Shown: positions 46,506 to 59,788, counted from the first letter of the stretch. The stretch is DNA of 64,000 nt from Holothuria scabra (GCA_037179385.1 CM074185.1:49665000-49728999); one strand, 5' to 3'. Program-made: numbers and translations. Notes: generated by a model not told the origin, from the sequence alone.

Positions 46506-48197
46506 GGATCATCAATTTTACAGGCCCGTCGGAACGGAAAACATGGTAGGGGGTACTGAGTGCCAGCAAGACTTCCAAATTAAAGCGGAGCGTACGTAAC
46601 CATCGGTAGGCGCGGAGCGTACAAGAAAATGTGTGAGTGATTTAAAAACCCTCAGGTGGCCGTAAAGGAACTTCCCAAGTTTTCTTTGGCTTCATATACC
46701 TACTTCTGGAAACAGCACTTAGTAGGTATTGGGACTGAATATACCTTCATCCCCCTCCTTTTTCATTAGGGTGGAGTCCTCACCCCCTGGTTTAAGTGCC
46801 TACAAACTTGATACATGAAATCATGGATGGGAGTTTCCTTTCTTTTCTTTTTTTTTTGAGTAGCACATTGATTCGGAAAGCATCCAAGTGCTTCCCAGTG
46901 TTACGAATTATTGGAAATATTGTGAGCAATGTGCGTCTGCCCCTTCTGCAACGGGGAATTAATTACCCAGCCTAGGTACTTGAATTGATCAGTTGATCTA
47001 TTGCGACTCTTGGCTGAATTCAATTGCAAGGTCCACGGAATGGATGAAATTGTCGTTGTGACTGCTCGAACTCGCGATTGTAAATTTCGATAAATGATTT
47101 TACTTCAAACGCCCCTTGAAAATAAATCTTCAGAGAGACAAATGGGGAGCCATTCGTACACTATTGTACATCATTGGGAGAAATTGAAAATTTAAAACAA
47201 CATAGCGTGACCGGATTTCATTACCGTGTACCGAAGTGGACTGGAGCAGGATTTAGATGGCAAGCTATTCGGTACTGCATATACCCCAATTCAACACCCT
47301 TGAGTCCGTCTGTGTAATTTGGCAATTGAAAACAATCAAGAACTCTTTTGTTTCAAACCTTGTCCGTATATCTTACCGGTTCGGGCAAAGCTTAAGCAGG
47401 ACTACAGTACGAAGGAGCGCTGGGAAAGTATTTTTCAATAAGCTGCCCGAATGTGTCGCAAATCTTTGCAATAATTTTTATTTCCATGGAAATTTTACTG
47501 TGAATATGGCGTTTCTTGTTTTTCGGGCAAAATTTTGAAAGAATTCAGAAAATTCTCATTTCAAGTATTAATGTGTTGTGCAAGGTTTAAAAACATGCTA
47601 CGAAGTGATTCTTTATTTTAGGTCATGGAGGCTGCCTGATTGTGTCGTGATTTTTTTTTTTGTTTATTTCGATGGAAATTTAGAGGCTGTGATATTTTTA
47701 TTTTTAGGGCTGTAGGGCAAATAGAATGTTGAAAAATGTTGAGAGAATTGGCAATTTTGGGCAGTGCGTTGTGCAAGGATGTGATGAAGAAGTCAGACTT
47801 ACAAATGAATATGACGATTTCTTCCCAATAGTTTCTTCATGAAAATTTACCCAATCATGTTTTTTTTTCCTTTCCGGGCAAATCTCTTTCACCTTTCGGG
47901 CACGCAACTTAGGATTTTTCCTGTTTAATGAAAACTATGAATAAATTCAACTGGCTGTCGAGTTTTCCCGGATCCCGACCAGAATTTTTCCCAGATTCCT
48001 TCCCAAATCTTAAATTTTCAGATTTTTTTTGTGTGACCGCGGTGGTAAGTCTTTTTCCCCTACTCCGCACAAGCTTGTAGTCCCCAGTATTTACACAGAG
48101 GTGGATATGGCGAGATCAGTAGACCCTATGGATTGACATGGATTGACGACACATTGACGCTGTCCTTGAGTGTGGACAAATTAAAACACGTTTCCGT
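46506..48197. repeat. Dispersed element of the GCGGAGCG-module family, copy C
   Basis: Module at 46575-46625 (AAGCGGAGCGTACGT, GGCGCGGAGCGTACAAGAAA). Then TTCAATTGCAAGGTCCACGG (about 47018), GCGTGACCGGATTTCATTACC and AGATGGCAAGCTATTCGGTA. Next comes a GGGCA-rich part in inverse order to 36185-36620 (GCTGCCCGAATGTGTCGC at about 47442). It ends CCGTACGCCTAAG, near the CGTACGCCTATG end of the 36185 element. The left end (CAGGCCCGTCGGAAC, about 46523) is only loosely inverted and no octamer duplication fits. So copy C links the 16230/18661 repeats to the 36185 family. Confidence 0.55.
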
Positions 48198-50521
48198 ACG
48201 CCTAAGAATTCGCCTTGGTATTTCCTGTTGTAAAAGGCGACCAAAGGGAAACCAAACGTGAATTTGAACAATAGGCTAGTTGAAGATAATTTGAACTGAA
48301 CTTTTTATCCAGTTGACTTACACTATATGTAACGCATTCGTGTTGGTATGACGTTAAATCTCATCTAACTAAACAACTGCACCTGTAGCAGGCTATGCGC
48401 GTATTCGACTGATTAACAAATCAGGTGTCTGTATTTGTAGGCGTTGGTTTTGCGACCAGGGGCGTGCCTTTTGTTCTGCGGACATCATAGTGCTCAAGAT
48501 CAATAAATGGTAGATTATGCCCCGATTTCAATGGGTAAAGACTTACGTAGAACAAGAAAGTTCTCGCCATCGAAGCTGGCTAAATGCAAATTAGTGTCTC
48601 GTAATGACCAATATGGAGGTAGATGGTGTTATTGGAAACGTCGCAAACTGCCTTTTGCTTTTTTTCTGGGAAACACTTGAAAAGGCAAATCATGTGTAAA
48701 GTTTTAATAGAGTGTTAGTAAAGTTTTAATAATCACCGTCCTGAAAAAATGTTTCTTAGGAGGGTTGAGACGTAAAATGGTGCTATCTTGGAAGCATATT
48801 GATGCACGCATGACGACAAGTGAGTACGTTACAGCTGAAAATAAGCATTGGAAAAACGGTCAAAATAGGACAAATTGCCGATTTGTTTATACAGATTGAA
48901 ACCAATCTCGAATATGCTGCATTTTGGTCGACCACGCATGTTCACCGACTTGTTCTTTGTGAAGGAAATCTGATCAAATTGGTATTTTAAAGGCGTGTAA
49001 AAATCCTAGATGCCAGAGCTTTACCTCCATGACCCCGGGCCGATGCACAAGGGCTTCACTCCAAAAAACATATTAACGGAAATAAATTATTTTTAGAAGT
49101 ATGCACTGCATGTAGTACTATATCACAGGCGAACAAGCAGGGGTATGGAGCATACCCTCCTCCCCCGAAAAAAAAAATCCGTCACGACCAAAACATTGGG
49201 CAGGGATATGGAAAAACCCGGACAGTCAATTGAGTCAAAACTGAGTTGCATGTTTTTAACCACACAGAAAATTGCTAAAGCCAGGTGTCCTTTACAAGCC
49301 TTTTGTAGTTCGAGTTCTCAAGATTTCTCACGAAGCCTGAAGACTCCATTTACGAAGCGGAAAAGTCTTGTAATGTACAAGGATAACTCGTGAGGTGGCG
49401 TGAGAAAACACGAGTCGTGCTGTGAATCGCAGCAACTCGCGTCGTTGTTTTCAAGTTTTGAACATGTTCAAAATTTTCGCTCTTTTCGCGGAACTGTCTC
49501 AGGAAATCGTGAAAAGTTTTGAAAAAGTCGCATAATGTTCAACTAAATCGTGTGAATTTTTAAGTCGCACGCACATCGTGAGTGTTATAGCCTGGTACCG
49601 CCGGAAATTGCACGTTTTAAGTAGGTCTAGTATACACAAACTTAGACCAAGGATAGCCCATCGTCTCACCCACCATCTTGTGGACCTCATTTTCATGACA
49701 GCCTCCCTCTTTCTCCTGAGTCTACGCAAGATCAGAATATAGCAGTGATTGCAGCTGCAGCACGTTGCCGCTTCAAGGGGAGGGCAATAGAAGGGTCATT
49801 CTGAATATCCATTGGTGAAAAATGAGTTTTAACGGGTGGTGACGTCCGCTATCATAATATACTGATAATCTCAAAAGCCCGAAAGTGTCTAGATCACAAC
49901 AATCATGCATTTAAATTCCCGCTAAAAAGTCAAGTGTTTTCAATGAAAAATGCAAAGAAGTCGCCTAGTGTGCAATGCCCAGATTGTGAGAAGCCTAATT
50001 CCGAAGAAATCGTAGGAAGTCGCACATTTTTCCGGCGAATTCCCAAGATTTCCACGGTCTCACATCATTCCTGGGAATTCGTGGGGAACCTTTCTGAAAA
50101 GTCGTGTAATGGGCACATGACTATAAAGCGTGTCCGACTTCTGTATAAAACTAGAAATGCCGTTACGAGCATCGTAACCACTTACTGTCCATGATTGTTT
50201 CTGTGCCAATGTAACCGGGTACGTACTAAAGCTTGGAATATCGTCCTTTTACGTTTTTGGGCCGATGTGATATACCTGAACATAATGCAATACTGTGTTG
50301 GTTGCTTGTTGTAGATATCAACCGTTTGTTACTTTTCGACTCGGAATCTCGTGATGCACATGAATGATGCAGGACTGCACTATTTTTCATAATGCTTATC
50401 AGGCTAATTGAAGAATCACCATCTAGGCCTTTAGGCTATTCATGCAATGCCGATGCAACGGCAGTGATCAACCGGAAGTTGCAAAGTATGCCTACTACAG
50501 TGCTCACAGTGGCACTGCAGG
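48198..50521. other. Non-coding DNA with one repeat fragment
   Basis: About 49125-49300 (AGGCGAACAAGCAGGGG, TTGGGCAGGGATATGGAAAA, AGTTGCATGTTTTTAACCAC, ACAGAAAATT) parallels 36190-36340 and is a truncated relative of that element. No gene is recognisable elsewhere. Confidence 0.5.
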
Positions 50522-50841
50522 TAGGGTTACCAGACGTTCGGTTTTACCAGGACACGTCCTGTTTTATGTTTCGTGCTGGTGTCCGGGCGGTTTTGTAATT
50601 ACCACTACCATAAGTGTCCGGATTTCATGTATTTAATGACCTGACAGGTTTTCCCTAATTTTGCTTCAATCAAGTTAGAGGAAACTCTCGTAAAAGCAAC
50701 AACTTATGGCACCATCTTTTGCATCTAGACACCATTGCCGTAAACCAACAAAGTTTCTAAACTCCCCACCCCACCCTCCTAAGTAAGATCTCTTCACCAG
50801 GGTGGTCATGCATGTCCTCCTTGGTACCTATGGTAACCCTA
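50522..50841. mobile_element. hAT-like MITE with TAGGGTTACCA ends, 320 bp
   Basis: Ends TAGGGTTACCAGACG and (A)TGGTAACCCTA are inverted. The left part reads ACCAGGACACGTCCTG and GTGTCCGGGCGGTTTTGTAA, AAGTGTCCGGATTTC, a phrase pattern I associate with widespread animal hAT MITEs. The duplication is not resolved. Confidence 0.5.
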
Positions 50842-51457
50842 AGTGCCAGACAAAAAGAAAAGTATAGACCCCTATGCTAATTCTGAGAATGATAAAATAC
50901 ACAAACAGCCTTAGGTCTTTGGGTTATGCCCACGGACTTCCTATATATACATGTACAGAGGATCATGGGAAAATTTGTCCCCACCGTTCGAACCAAAAGA
51001 TAGCACGGCCGCCGAGAAACTAACTTTTTGCGTGATTTGACGACGAACTTCGAGTCCTGCAATATTTCAAACAAACTTTGGACGTGAATGGGGATCAATA
51101 TCACATCTTTCAATTCGCTTGGTAATTTTGATCTAAACATACTACATTATTTCCAAAATGTAACAACTTAAATTTTTCTTGCAAAATCTGTCGATTTTAG
51201 TCACTGACAAAGTTCAAATTCTTATACAAAACCATGGGTGATAATGTATTGTCACCGACTGCCAGTGCTAGACCCAACAAAAGCTAAGTATAACTCAGAC
51301 TTCCTATATACATTGACAGAGCAGACTGCACTAACGTCCTATGCGTAGATATTGTCGCTACTGTACGTGTTATTATAGCGAGATGACTGCCTGCTATGGT
51401 TTTATGCATAAAGAAGGATAAGTTCTGATTACTTCTCAAGATACACCTAGCATTTGG

Positions 51458-52666
51458 CAAGGGCGGATCCAAGGGGGGGGGGCAACTGGGGGAGTTGCCC
51501 CCAGTTGCCCCCCCTTAGGGAGTTGCCCCCCCCCCCCCCATGACCAATTTGGCGCAGCCAAATACAAGAAAAATGCGTCCGCGTCCTAAGAAATTCAATT
51601 AAACTACCACTTGCTTGTTGCTAATACTGGCAGGCTATATTTATCTCACATTTAGGCCTACTTGTCAAATTTACATCAAGTAATAACATTGCCATTTGTG
51701 TGATTGTGTGCAAGTACGTGCGTCTAGATGAGATACGTACTACACACTACGTGAATGCTAGGTTTCTCTCAACGCGTGACACATAAGATAACGGCACATA
51801 CAGACTTACGTAGCGTTGCAAAGCCCATTGCGACAATGATCACGGTGTGCATGCACGAGCCATACTTTTTTCATGCAGAGCTGACCGTTCAAAATTGCCT
51901 TCCTATCTGCACTACAGTAAAAATATTACGCTCGTGCACACCGTGATAAGTGATCACCGACCCAATGGAACACTGCATTATAATAGCCCTCAATCAGTTC
52001 CTATATTACACTAAGCTACGTATAGACTACGCTCTGAATACTGTACTTGTATTCGGAACGTAGCCTGTTTTTCTGTGTGTCTCTTCTCTCAAACAATTTC
52101 ATTCTTCCCTTAATGACCTCATGTCATGATGGCTGAGGAGAACAGCATATAGAGTAGAGACTACACCTTATTACATCATCAGCAGTTCAGAGAGACTTCA
52201 TGGCATCAAGAAAGTGACTGATGGTGCTCTCCAAGAAATTTAGGTTTTTGCCTCATTTTTGACTCGATGGTGTCAAAATTTACCGGTTCTATCAATAACC
52301 GCTCTAATCACCATCTCTGTTTACTACATCAACTGTAAGTCTCCTGTGTGTTGGCATATCGAAACACGCATTCTGTTATTAACACAGTGATATAGAAGAA
52401 TATTTTATAATGAGGCAATTGACCATGCGCCAGAAAATGAAAATCTTGGCCTGGCCTGCATTGACCGTCTAAAGTGTCAATGTAATAGTGTTAAACCATC
52501 CAAATGCAAGGGAACCCTAATTTATGATGGTACCTTGCACATAAGGCTCATTATCGTGTTAAAAATAGAAAGCATACATTATTGTATTAGTCAGATGTGC
52601 TGGCGCCCCCCCCCCTTCAAACTGCCCCCCCCCCCCCCCATGAGCTAGAGGCTGGATCCGCCCTTG
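51458..52666. mobile_element. hAT-like non-autonomous element, 1.21 kb
   Basis: Left end CAAGGGCGGATCCA, right end TGGATCCGCCCTTG after one small gap: a perfect 13-bp inverted repeat (CAAGGGCGGATCC). It is flanked by a perfect octamer GCATTTGG (51450-51457, 52667-52674). G/C-run blocks lie just inside both ends. Interior inverted words CACGGTGTGCATGCACGAGC (about 51841) and GCTCGTGCACACCGTGATAA (about 51930) form a stem. Longest frame 63 aa; no transposase. Confidence 0.9.
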
Positions 52667-52674
52667 GCATTTGG

Positions 52675-53409
52675 CAACCGCAAGCCTAAGTCAAATCTAT
52701 CGTAACTGCTTCCAAAAGAGAAATATAACACTGATGAAAGCTAACGTCAAATGCTAACATTAACGATTAAACCTAGGCCTAGATGCGAACATAAACGTCA
52801 AGGTTGTTCTCCGCACTCCAGGCACTTGCGAGATACGATAGTGCAGTGTGCACTGTGTCACAATATAGACCGGCTGCCCAGGGCCTTGGGGGTAGGTGAA
52901 CTAGGTACCAATAACGAAGTATATCAGCATGAAGCGAGTCACCTGGGATGTTCAGATATGTGAGTCTGCCGTGCACCATCCGTTGCAAGTAGGTCTGGAG
53001 GTCATTTTTCAAAATGGCGGCCATGTTTTAGTAGGCATCATTATGTTAAATAATAAAACTTTGATAGAACCTCCTATCAAAACGTGTAAGGTTTCATATG
53101 AAAGACAATTAAATTTCCTATTAAATGATACCATATGTGATTAATATTATGCAGAATTAAATAACATTTTGGGGCAAAATGTGTAATTTTTAGCCAATTT
53201 TTTCCGAAATTAAGATTACATTAATTTACATATTTCTTCGTATTTTCTACAAATCTTAAGATAATATATTGAAACTTCCCTAAAAATGTTTTCTATACAT
53301 AGGTACTATTGTGTCATAATAACAAGATTATTGCTTTAAAGAAACGAAAGTTACAGTCTTTCAAAGTTAACAATTTGGAATTTCAGGAAATACAATTTTG
53401 TACTGAACC
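52675..53409. other. Non-coding DNA, no gene seen
   Basis: Overlapping 70-80 aa frames at 52751-53144 on both strands have no domain. AT-rich afterwards. Confidence 0.4.
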
Positions 53410-54935
53410 TAAAATAGTATTTCGCCCTGTTCTCACTTCGCATCAGCTCAAATAGTACAACTGATTAGGCCCAAATAAAACCAATATTGCACACTTTGGG
53501 TTTAAAACATAACATTCAGGACTGTGATTACAAGATCACATGCTTGTGTTGATTTTCAGACGTCTTGTATCAAAACCAAGAGGGCCGCCATCGGACAATG
53601 CACTTTTGACCCATTTTTCTTGAGTTCCAGCATTTAATGCTCATTTTCGATTAGAACAACTGCGATATTTGGTCAAATGGCACCAGAATATACAACCCTG
53701 GACAAGGGCACTCTTTTTTATACACATAGCTTGTAAACCAAGATGGCGGCTAGGGGTCAATGTACTATTTTCTCCTTATATCTATTTTGATTCAGAATTT
53801 TCAATCGAGAAAGAAATGACCACTCGTTTATTTGTGCACTTGGATGCAATCTTCAGCAGTCCTAAACTTCGTTAAGTACATTTTGGATTTATTCTAAGGT
53901 GGTACTTAACGTACTTAGCGGTCATTTGATTTAGGCACTCCCATCACTCCATCACCCTACCCCTTACCTCGAATGTTACTAGCTAAACTACTAGCCAAAC
54001 CAATTGCATTGCTCACTTCGATGTACGGCTTTCAGATACGTTCGTAGTGTTTGAAAAAAAAATATGGGCAATTACAGGATAAATCCGACATGAATATGAT
54101 ACAGTGTTAATCAAATCCACTATCTCTTTATGTATATTGTTTCTGTGCCAAGATCAGTGGTGGCTAGGGGTCAATGCACTTCTTACTATTCCTCCTCATT
54201 TCTATATTTGTGTGGAAATTCCATATCACTGAAGAAAGCAATAACCACCTGCCACATGGTGCAATAAATGCAATCTATAGCATGTCTAAACTTTGTTGCA
54301 GGAGCAAATTATATCGATTTTAAGATGGTGGTAATAGGTCAATTAACTTTAACCCATGTTCTCATGGCATAAGTTCATTATAGGGTCAGTACTAGGCAAA
54401 CCACGTTAATATTCCATTGCGATGGTTTCCAGAAACTTACATATTGTATTTAAAGTGGATACATTTGACAATAGCAGGGTAACTTTTACCAGTACTGGAG
54501 AAACATCCTAAAGTGCAGCCATTTTTCTTTGAGTACATGCCTTCTGTTCCAATATGGCGTTCTGAGGTCAATGCACTTATTTAAGGAGTAGAACAGGTCA
54601 CCAGAGTACAAATTTGACAGACTGTTAAAAGGAATCCTTCTCCAAATGATTTTTTTCAGTTATTTAACTTTCTTTTTTTTTTGATGGGATTTTGTCAGTT
54701 ATTTAACTTTCGTTCTTTTGCATGGTGTGATGAATTAGAAATAGTCGGGTTACTGTACTCTATCAGGTGAAGTCGCCATTTTGAATTTCAAAATGACAGA
54801 CTTTTCTTTTTCTATCAGTTATACATGTTGCAATGTTAGTTGCAATATTTTCATCACCGCATTTGACCAATTTTAAGATAGATTTACTTATAGGCTATAG
54901 AAGATTGAACATTTTCAATTACTCCTGGACGCCAT
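53410..54935. repeat. Left arm of the long inverted repeat
   Basis: Paired in reverse with 57630-59021. Matching landmarks from outside in: TCTCACTTCGCATCA, CAGGACTGTGATTACAAGAT, GTGTTGATTTTCAGACGTCT, ATTTGGTCAAATGGCACCAG, AGCTTGTAAACCAAGATGG, GACCACTCGTTTATTTGTGC, CACGTTAATATTCCATTGCG, GTCGCCATTTTGAATTTCAA. It is longer than the right arm, partly because CAGTTATTTAACTTTC is duplicated at about 54658 and 54698. GTGGCTAGGGGTCAATGCAC-like phrases recur two to four times within the arm, so it has its own internal repeats. Confidence 0.85.
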
Positions 54936-57629
54936 TTGGGGTCCCAGACTGTTAGATGAGCTAGAGGTGAATATGAAATGAAAAATTCCGGAGAACGCTT
55001 GAATTAATTAGGAGGATGGTTCCATAATTACTTTTATTATTATGATTTCGCAAAATATTATTTCTGCAGTAGAGAGAGGTCCACGTATGGGAATGCGCTA
55101 CGTAACACAATTCAGAAAATCCAAATCGTCCACCAAAAAGAATGATAGTCTGATGATTTCGTTTACAGTTATACAAGTTATACAGTTAGGCTTGGTTTAA
55201 AACCCCTAAATATATTATGGGTAGATGTGACATGTTCCCAATCAGTTATATGAGCTTTTTTTAATGCCTTTTGAAGCTAGGACTGTCTTGCTAGCCGTTT
55301 CGGTGTTCAGGTGTTACAATAACTATATTATAGACCTAATTTGTCTTAATTTTGACTTTGAATGCAAATGTGATTATTAAAATTTCATTTTATGACTTTC
55401 CATCCTTACCTTGTACCTAGAAAGTAGAGATGTGGTGGTATTCCTGGTGTTTAAAATCATTACTTTGAGTCATAAAACTTAATAGAATTTACGGTATGCT
55501 GACTTACTATTTTATTTTGTGACATTTAATGTCAATTGTAGAATATTCATTTTACTACGTTTGCATTTGATCTTCTTATTTTTAATCTTTGTATCCTTTA
55601 TCTAATTTTAATGTCATTATCCATGCTTGAATTTCAAAAAAAGAGACTTTTTCGTGCCTTGAAGTTCAGATTTTATTTTATAATTTCATAGAATACTTCT
55701 ACATTAACCTTTCTTTCCTATAAATATTTTATTTACTATGACGGCAGTGATAAACTTTTGGGTTTAATTTTAACTTACTTCACTTCATTTAATGTGATTT
55801 AAGTACTTAGTCAAAATTTGATTTTCCAAATTTTGACATTAAAAGTCACTATTTTGAAGTTTAAGTCCTTATTAAGACCTGAAAGTCACAAATAGGCTAA
55901 CATTGTAATCTGGTTACTATTCCTAAGATTTCATTATATAACTTTAAGTGCCACAAATCCCACTTTTGATCTTTACTCTTTACATATGAGAATTAAAATA
56001 GTACTCTGAAGGTTCATTATTTTAACTTTTGGTTTCTTCTGTGGTGATTGTAACCATTACAGTCTCTTGTATCTCTATTGTAACTTTGGACCTGAAGTGG
56101 CATAATCTTAGGATTACATTTTACAAAATCGACGAAAAGGTCAAGCTATCAAATTCGTTTGTAACACTTTGACTTTGAAAGTCACTAATTTGAATTTCAC
56201 GGTTGTTAATATGTAACTAACAACTTCTAAGTGTGCTTCAAAAAGCCAAAACGATACGCAAAATAAGACCCTGATTTCCGTAGGAAAACTTCACTTGGGA
56301 GTTAGAAGAACCAAATTAAAATTCGTTTTATAGTACATTTAAACATTGAAATTCACAGTTTTAACATTAATATCTTAAAACTAAAGATTAAAATGTGACA
56401 TTCATGAGACTAAAAGTTAAAATTAAGGTATCACAACTAGAAATCATGAGACATAGAGCAAAACATTACCTTTCCAAGTTATTGTAATGGCGCGGCAGTC
56501 GTACTTTATACATCACTTATTCCTTTTTATGAGTTTAGTATCTTGCTTATCAAACAAATGACTTCAATTTTAATTGAGCAAGTTGGATTACTTAAAACTA
56601 CCACTCTTAATGTGTAAATCATAAGACATAAGGTAAAATAAATGTGTTATTTAAAGCCCAACTTTCCCTAAATCACTATAAAAATTTATTCTCTTATTGA
56701 ATCAGGTATACAATCTTACGTTAAAAGAAGCATTAAATTAAAAAAGCAGGAAGTTTTCATTACCACCCCCTAACTAAATGTTTATAATATAAGATTGAAA
56801 CTGTGTCAATTTTTAAATGAAACGTGTGGAGGTATTGAAATTCCAATTCAAATAACAACCTATTAAGTTAGAGTAATGAGATAAAAAAAACTATTCTTAA
56901 AGAATTTTTTCTACAGATGACTTAAAAAGCCACAGGAACAAGATTTTTTAAGTAATAATATTATGAAGTTAACTTAAAAGTCAATATAACTAAGACAGGA
57001 ATACTTCTTGTGTCAAAATAATGAGTGTTTAAACACCAATAATGACACAATGACCACCCTGAATCTATATTTACTATATAAAAGGTAAGGAATCATGATA
57101 AAGTCAAGTAATAAAATGTTAGTAACCACACTTGCTGTAAAGGCATAATTACAAAAAATTAGGTTTTTAATATAGTTTTGATGACACCTCATGGTTGACA
57201 ATACATTGCTGGGTTCACATGGCATTTGTCAAGCCCAAAGATGTTTCTTCCTCAATATAGTAACAGTAACGACAGATTAGGTCTCTAATATAGTTACGGT
57301 GACACAGAAATGGATAAGAAGACATTTTTAGATTCAAAAGACATTTAATGAGCTCTAGGGATTGTTTTAGAACATGTTTCTATCTGCTCGTAATATTTTT
57401 AATAGTATTAAACCACCTACCATCAGGATGCCACATTTTGGAGGGTGATTTGGATTTTCCCAATTGAGTTAACTAGCTCATTTCCATATGTGAGCCTATG
57501 CTTATTATAGAAATTATACTTTGCGGAATAATAATGAGAAAAGTAGTACTGTAATAAAAACCCTTCCTTTCAGCAATTTTTATGGTTCTCCGGAAGTTTT
57601 CACTTCTGTGTATTTATCTCTAGCCCAAA
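54936..57629. other. AT-rich core of the long-inverted-repeat element
   Basis: No frame above about 70 aa. The left half is rich in TTTTGACTTT, TTTTAACTTT and AAAGTCAC words. The right half is rich in their complements (AAAAGTTAAAAT, AAAAGTCA). This suggests degenerate short repeats and an older continuation of the palindrome. No gene. Confidence 0.6.
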
Positions 57630-59021
57630 TAACAGTCCAAGATTAATTGAAAATCTTCAGTCTTCTATATAAGCTAATCTACCTCGAACGTGGTCAAAAG
57701 ATTGAAACTAACATTGCAACATGTATTACTGGTCAGAAAATGAGAAAAGGCCATCATTTTGAAATTCAAAATGGCGACTTCACATGACAGAGAACAGTAA
57801 ATAATGAAACCCGACTATTTCAAATTCATCACACCAAACTAGAGAAAGTTAAATAATTGATAGAATCATTTGGAGAAGGATCGTTTTAACAGTCTGTCAA
57901 ATTTGTAATCTTGTGGTTTTTTCTACTCCCTAAATGAGTGATTGGCCTCAGACCGCCATATTGGAACAAGAGCCATGTACTCAAAGAAGAAGTGACTGTA
58001 CTTCAGGATGTATCCCCGGTACTGGTAAAAGTTACCCTGCTAATGTCAAATAAATCCACTGCAAATACAATGAAAGTTTCTGGAACCCATCGCAATGGAA
58101 TATTAACGTGGTTAGGCTAGTACTGACCCTATTATGAACTAATGCCATGAGAACATGGGTTAAAGTTAATTGACCTATTACCACCATCTTAAAATCGATA
58201 TAATTTGTTCCTGTGATATGGAATTTCCACACAAATATAGAAATGAGGAGGAATAGTAAGCAGTGCGTTGACCCCTAGCCACCATCTTGGCACAGAAACA
58301 ATATACATAAATAGATAGTGGAATTAATAAACACTATATCCTCTTCATGTCCGATTTTATCCTGTAATTGCCCATATTTTGTCCAAACACTACGAATGTA
58401 TCTGAAAGCCGTCGAAGTGATCAATGTTATTGGTTTAGCTAGTAATGCCCCGATAGGGTAACTGTCGAGGTTAGGGGTGGGGTGATGGAATGATGGGAGT
58501 GCCTAAATCAATTGACCGTTAAGTACCACCTTAGAATAAATCCAAAATGTACTTAACGAAGTTTGGGACTGCTGAAGATTGCATCCAAGTGCACAAATAA
58601 ACGAGTGGTCATTTCTTTCTCGATCGAAAATTCTGAGTCAAAGATAGATATAAGGAGAAAAATAGTACATTGACGCCTAACCCCCATCTTGGTTTACAAG
58701 CTATGTGTATAAAAAAGAGTGCCCTTGTCCTGGGTTGTATCTTCTGGTGCCATTTGACCAAATATCGCAGTTGTTCTAATCGAAAATGAGCATTTAAATG
58801 CTGGAACTCAAGAAAAATGGGTCAAAAGTGCATTGACCGATGGCGGCCATCTTGGATTTGATACAAGACGTCTGAAAATCAACACAAGCATGTGATCTTG
58901 TAATCACAGTCCTGAATGTTATGTGTAAAACCCAAAGTGTACAATATTGGTTTTATTTGGGCTTAATCAGTTGTACTATTTGAGTTGATGCGAAGTGAGA
59001 ACAGGGCGAAATAATATTTTA
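57630..59021. repeat. Right arm of the long inverted repeat
   Basis: Reverse complement of 53410-54935 with scattered substitutions and small indels; it has one copy of the AACTTTC phrase where the left arm has two. Frames here (60-66 aa) mirror those of the left arm and are not genes. Confidence 0.85.
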
Positions 59022-59141
59022 CTGTCATGTAGTATGGTGCACTCTCCATGATCTTTACCAGACGCCATATCTTGTTGTTTACGAGTAACTCGCCCTTCCT
59101 TTTGTTCTAGATTCCCATGGCCCCTCCTGTTTCCCGTCACG

Positions 59142-59770
59142 TGTTACCAGTGGATGTGACATATCACATTGCCGTAGCTCCACGTGCACGCCGTAACCCA
59201 TATTTTCGAGGTGTGGCCAATTTCCCCCTTTGCAGCCTCCTCATTGGTCAGTTATATCATTATACTTATTTACATTGGTGCGTCATAACTTTTGACCAAT
59301 CAGGGGACTGCAGGTGTTCGGAGCTCGCACGATTCACAAGACCGAGCCTGCGAGCTGGACACTTGTGCGGCGGACATCGAAGCAGAAACATTAAACTGCA
59401 TCCAGGTTGTGGCTTCTGTTCTATTCAGCTAGTCTAGAGCAGGACCACTCAGTGTTTGCCCTTTGGAGGGCGTACTTGTCCATTTGGGACGTTAAGCTCC
59501 TTAAGGGAGCAGAATTCCTCAGGGAGTAATCGTTTGGGTTTCGCCCCTTGGCTCTTCGCCAGAGAGTCGTGGGGACTTTTAGAAAAAAAGGGGGACTTTG
59601 TACATAATGTAAATATTTCAGGAATCATTATTAGGCCGGCCGAATTAATTCAACTTAATCATCTTTTGTGGAACGAAAATCATCAAATGAAATATTTTAA
59701 AATCAACTGGAACTCTCATCTGTTTTTTTTTTTGTCTGGAACTCGATCCCGTACCACTCAATATCTAACA
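59142..59770 (+). repeat. 5' LTR, 629 bp
   Basis: Begins TGTTACCAGTGG and ends CAATATCTAACA: TG...CA with the short inverted TGTTA/TAACA. It is followed at once by a primer-binding-like sequence. Inside are CCAAT-type words (CATTGGTCAGTT, GACCAATCAGGG at about 59245 and 59299) and a weak TATA-like TTATATCATTATA, as expected for a pol II promoter; ATTAAA at about 59390 could serve polyadenylation. Confirmation needs the 3' LTR outside the window. Confidence 0.7.
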
Positions 59771-59788
59771 TGGTGGAGGAGCGGACTC
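59771..59788 (+). promoter_or_regulatory. Putative tRNA primer-binding site
   Basis: TGGTGGAGGAGCGGACTC directly follows the LTR's CA. A TGG start is what pairs with the CCA end of a tRNA primer. Which tRNA is not determined. Confidence 0.55.

Larger units (their letters stand above)
53410..59021. mobile_element. Long-inverted-repeat DNA element, 5.6 kb
   Basis: Two arms of about 1.4-1.5 kb face each other (listed separately) around a non-coding AT-rich core of about 2.7 kb. The outer ends read TAAAATAGTATTTCGCCCTG and CAGGGCGAAATAATATTTTA, and both show TA at the boundary, compatible with a TA target but not proof. No transposase or polymerase motif is visible in any frame (longest 60-80 aa). 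Structure resembles foldback elements or giant MITEs. Confidence 0.8.
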
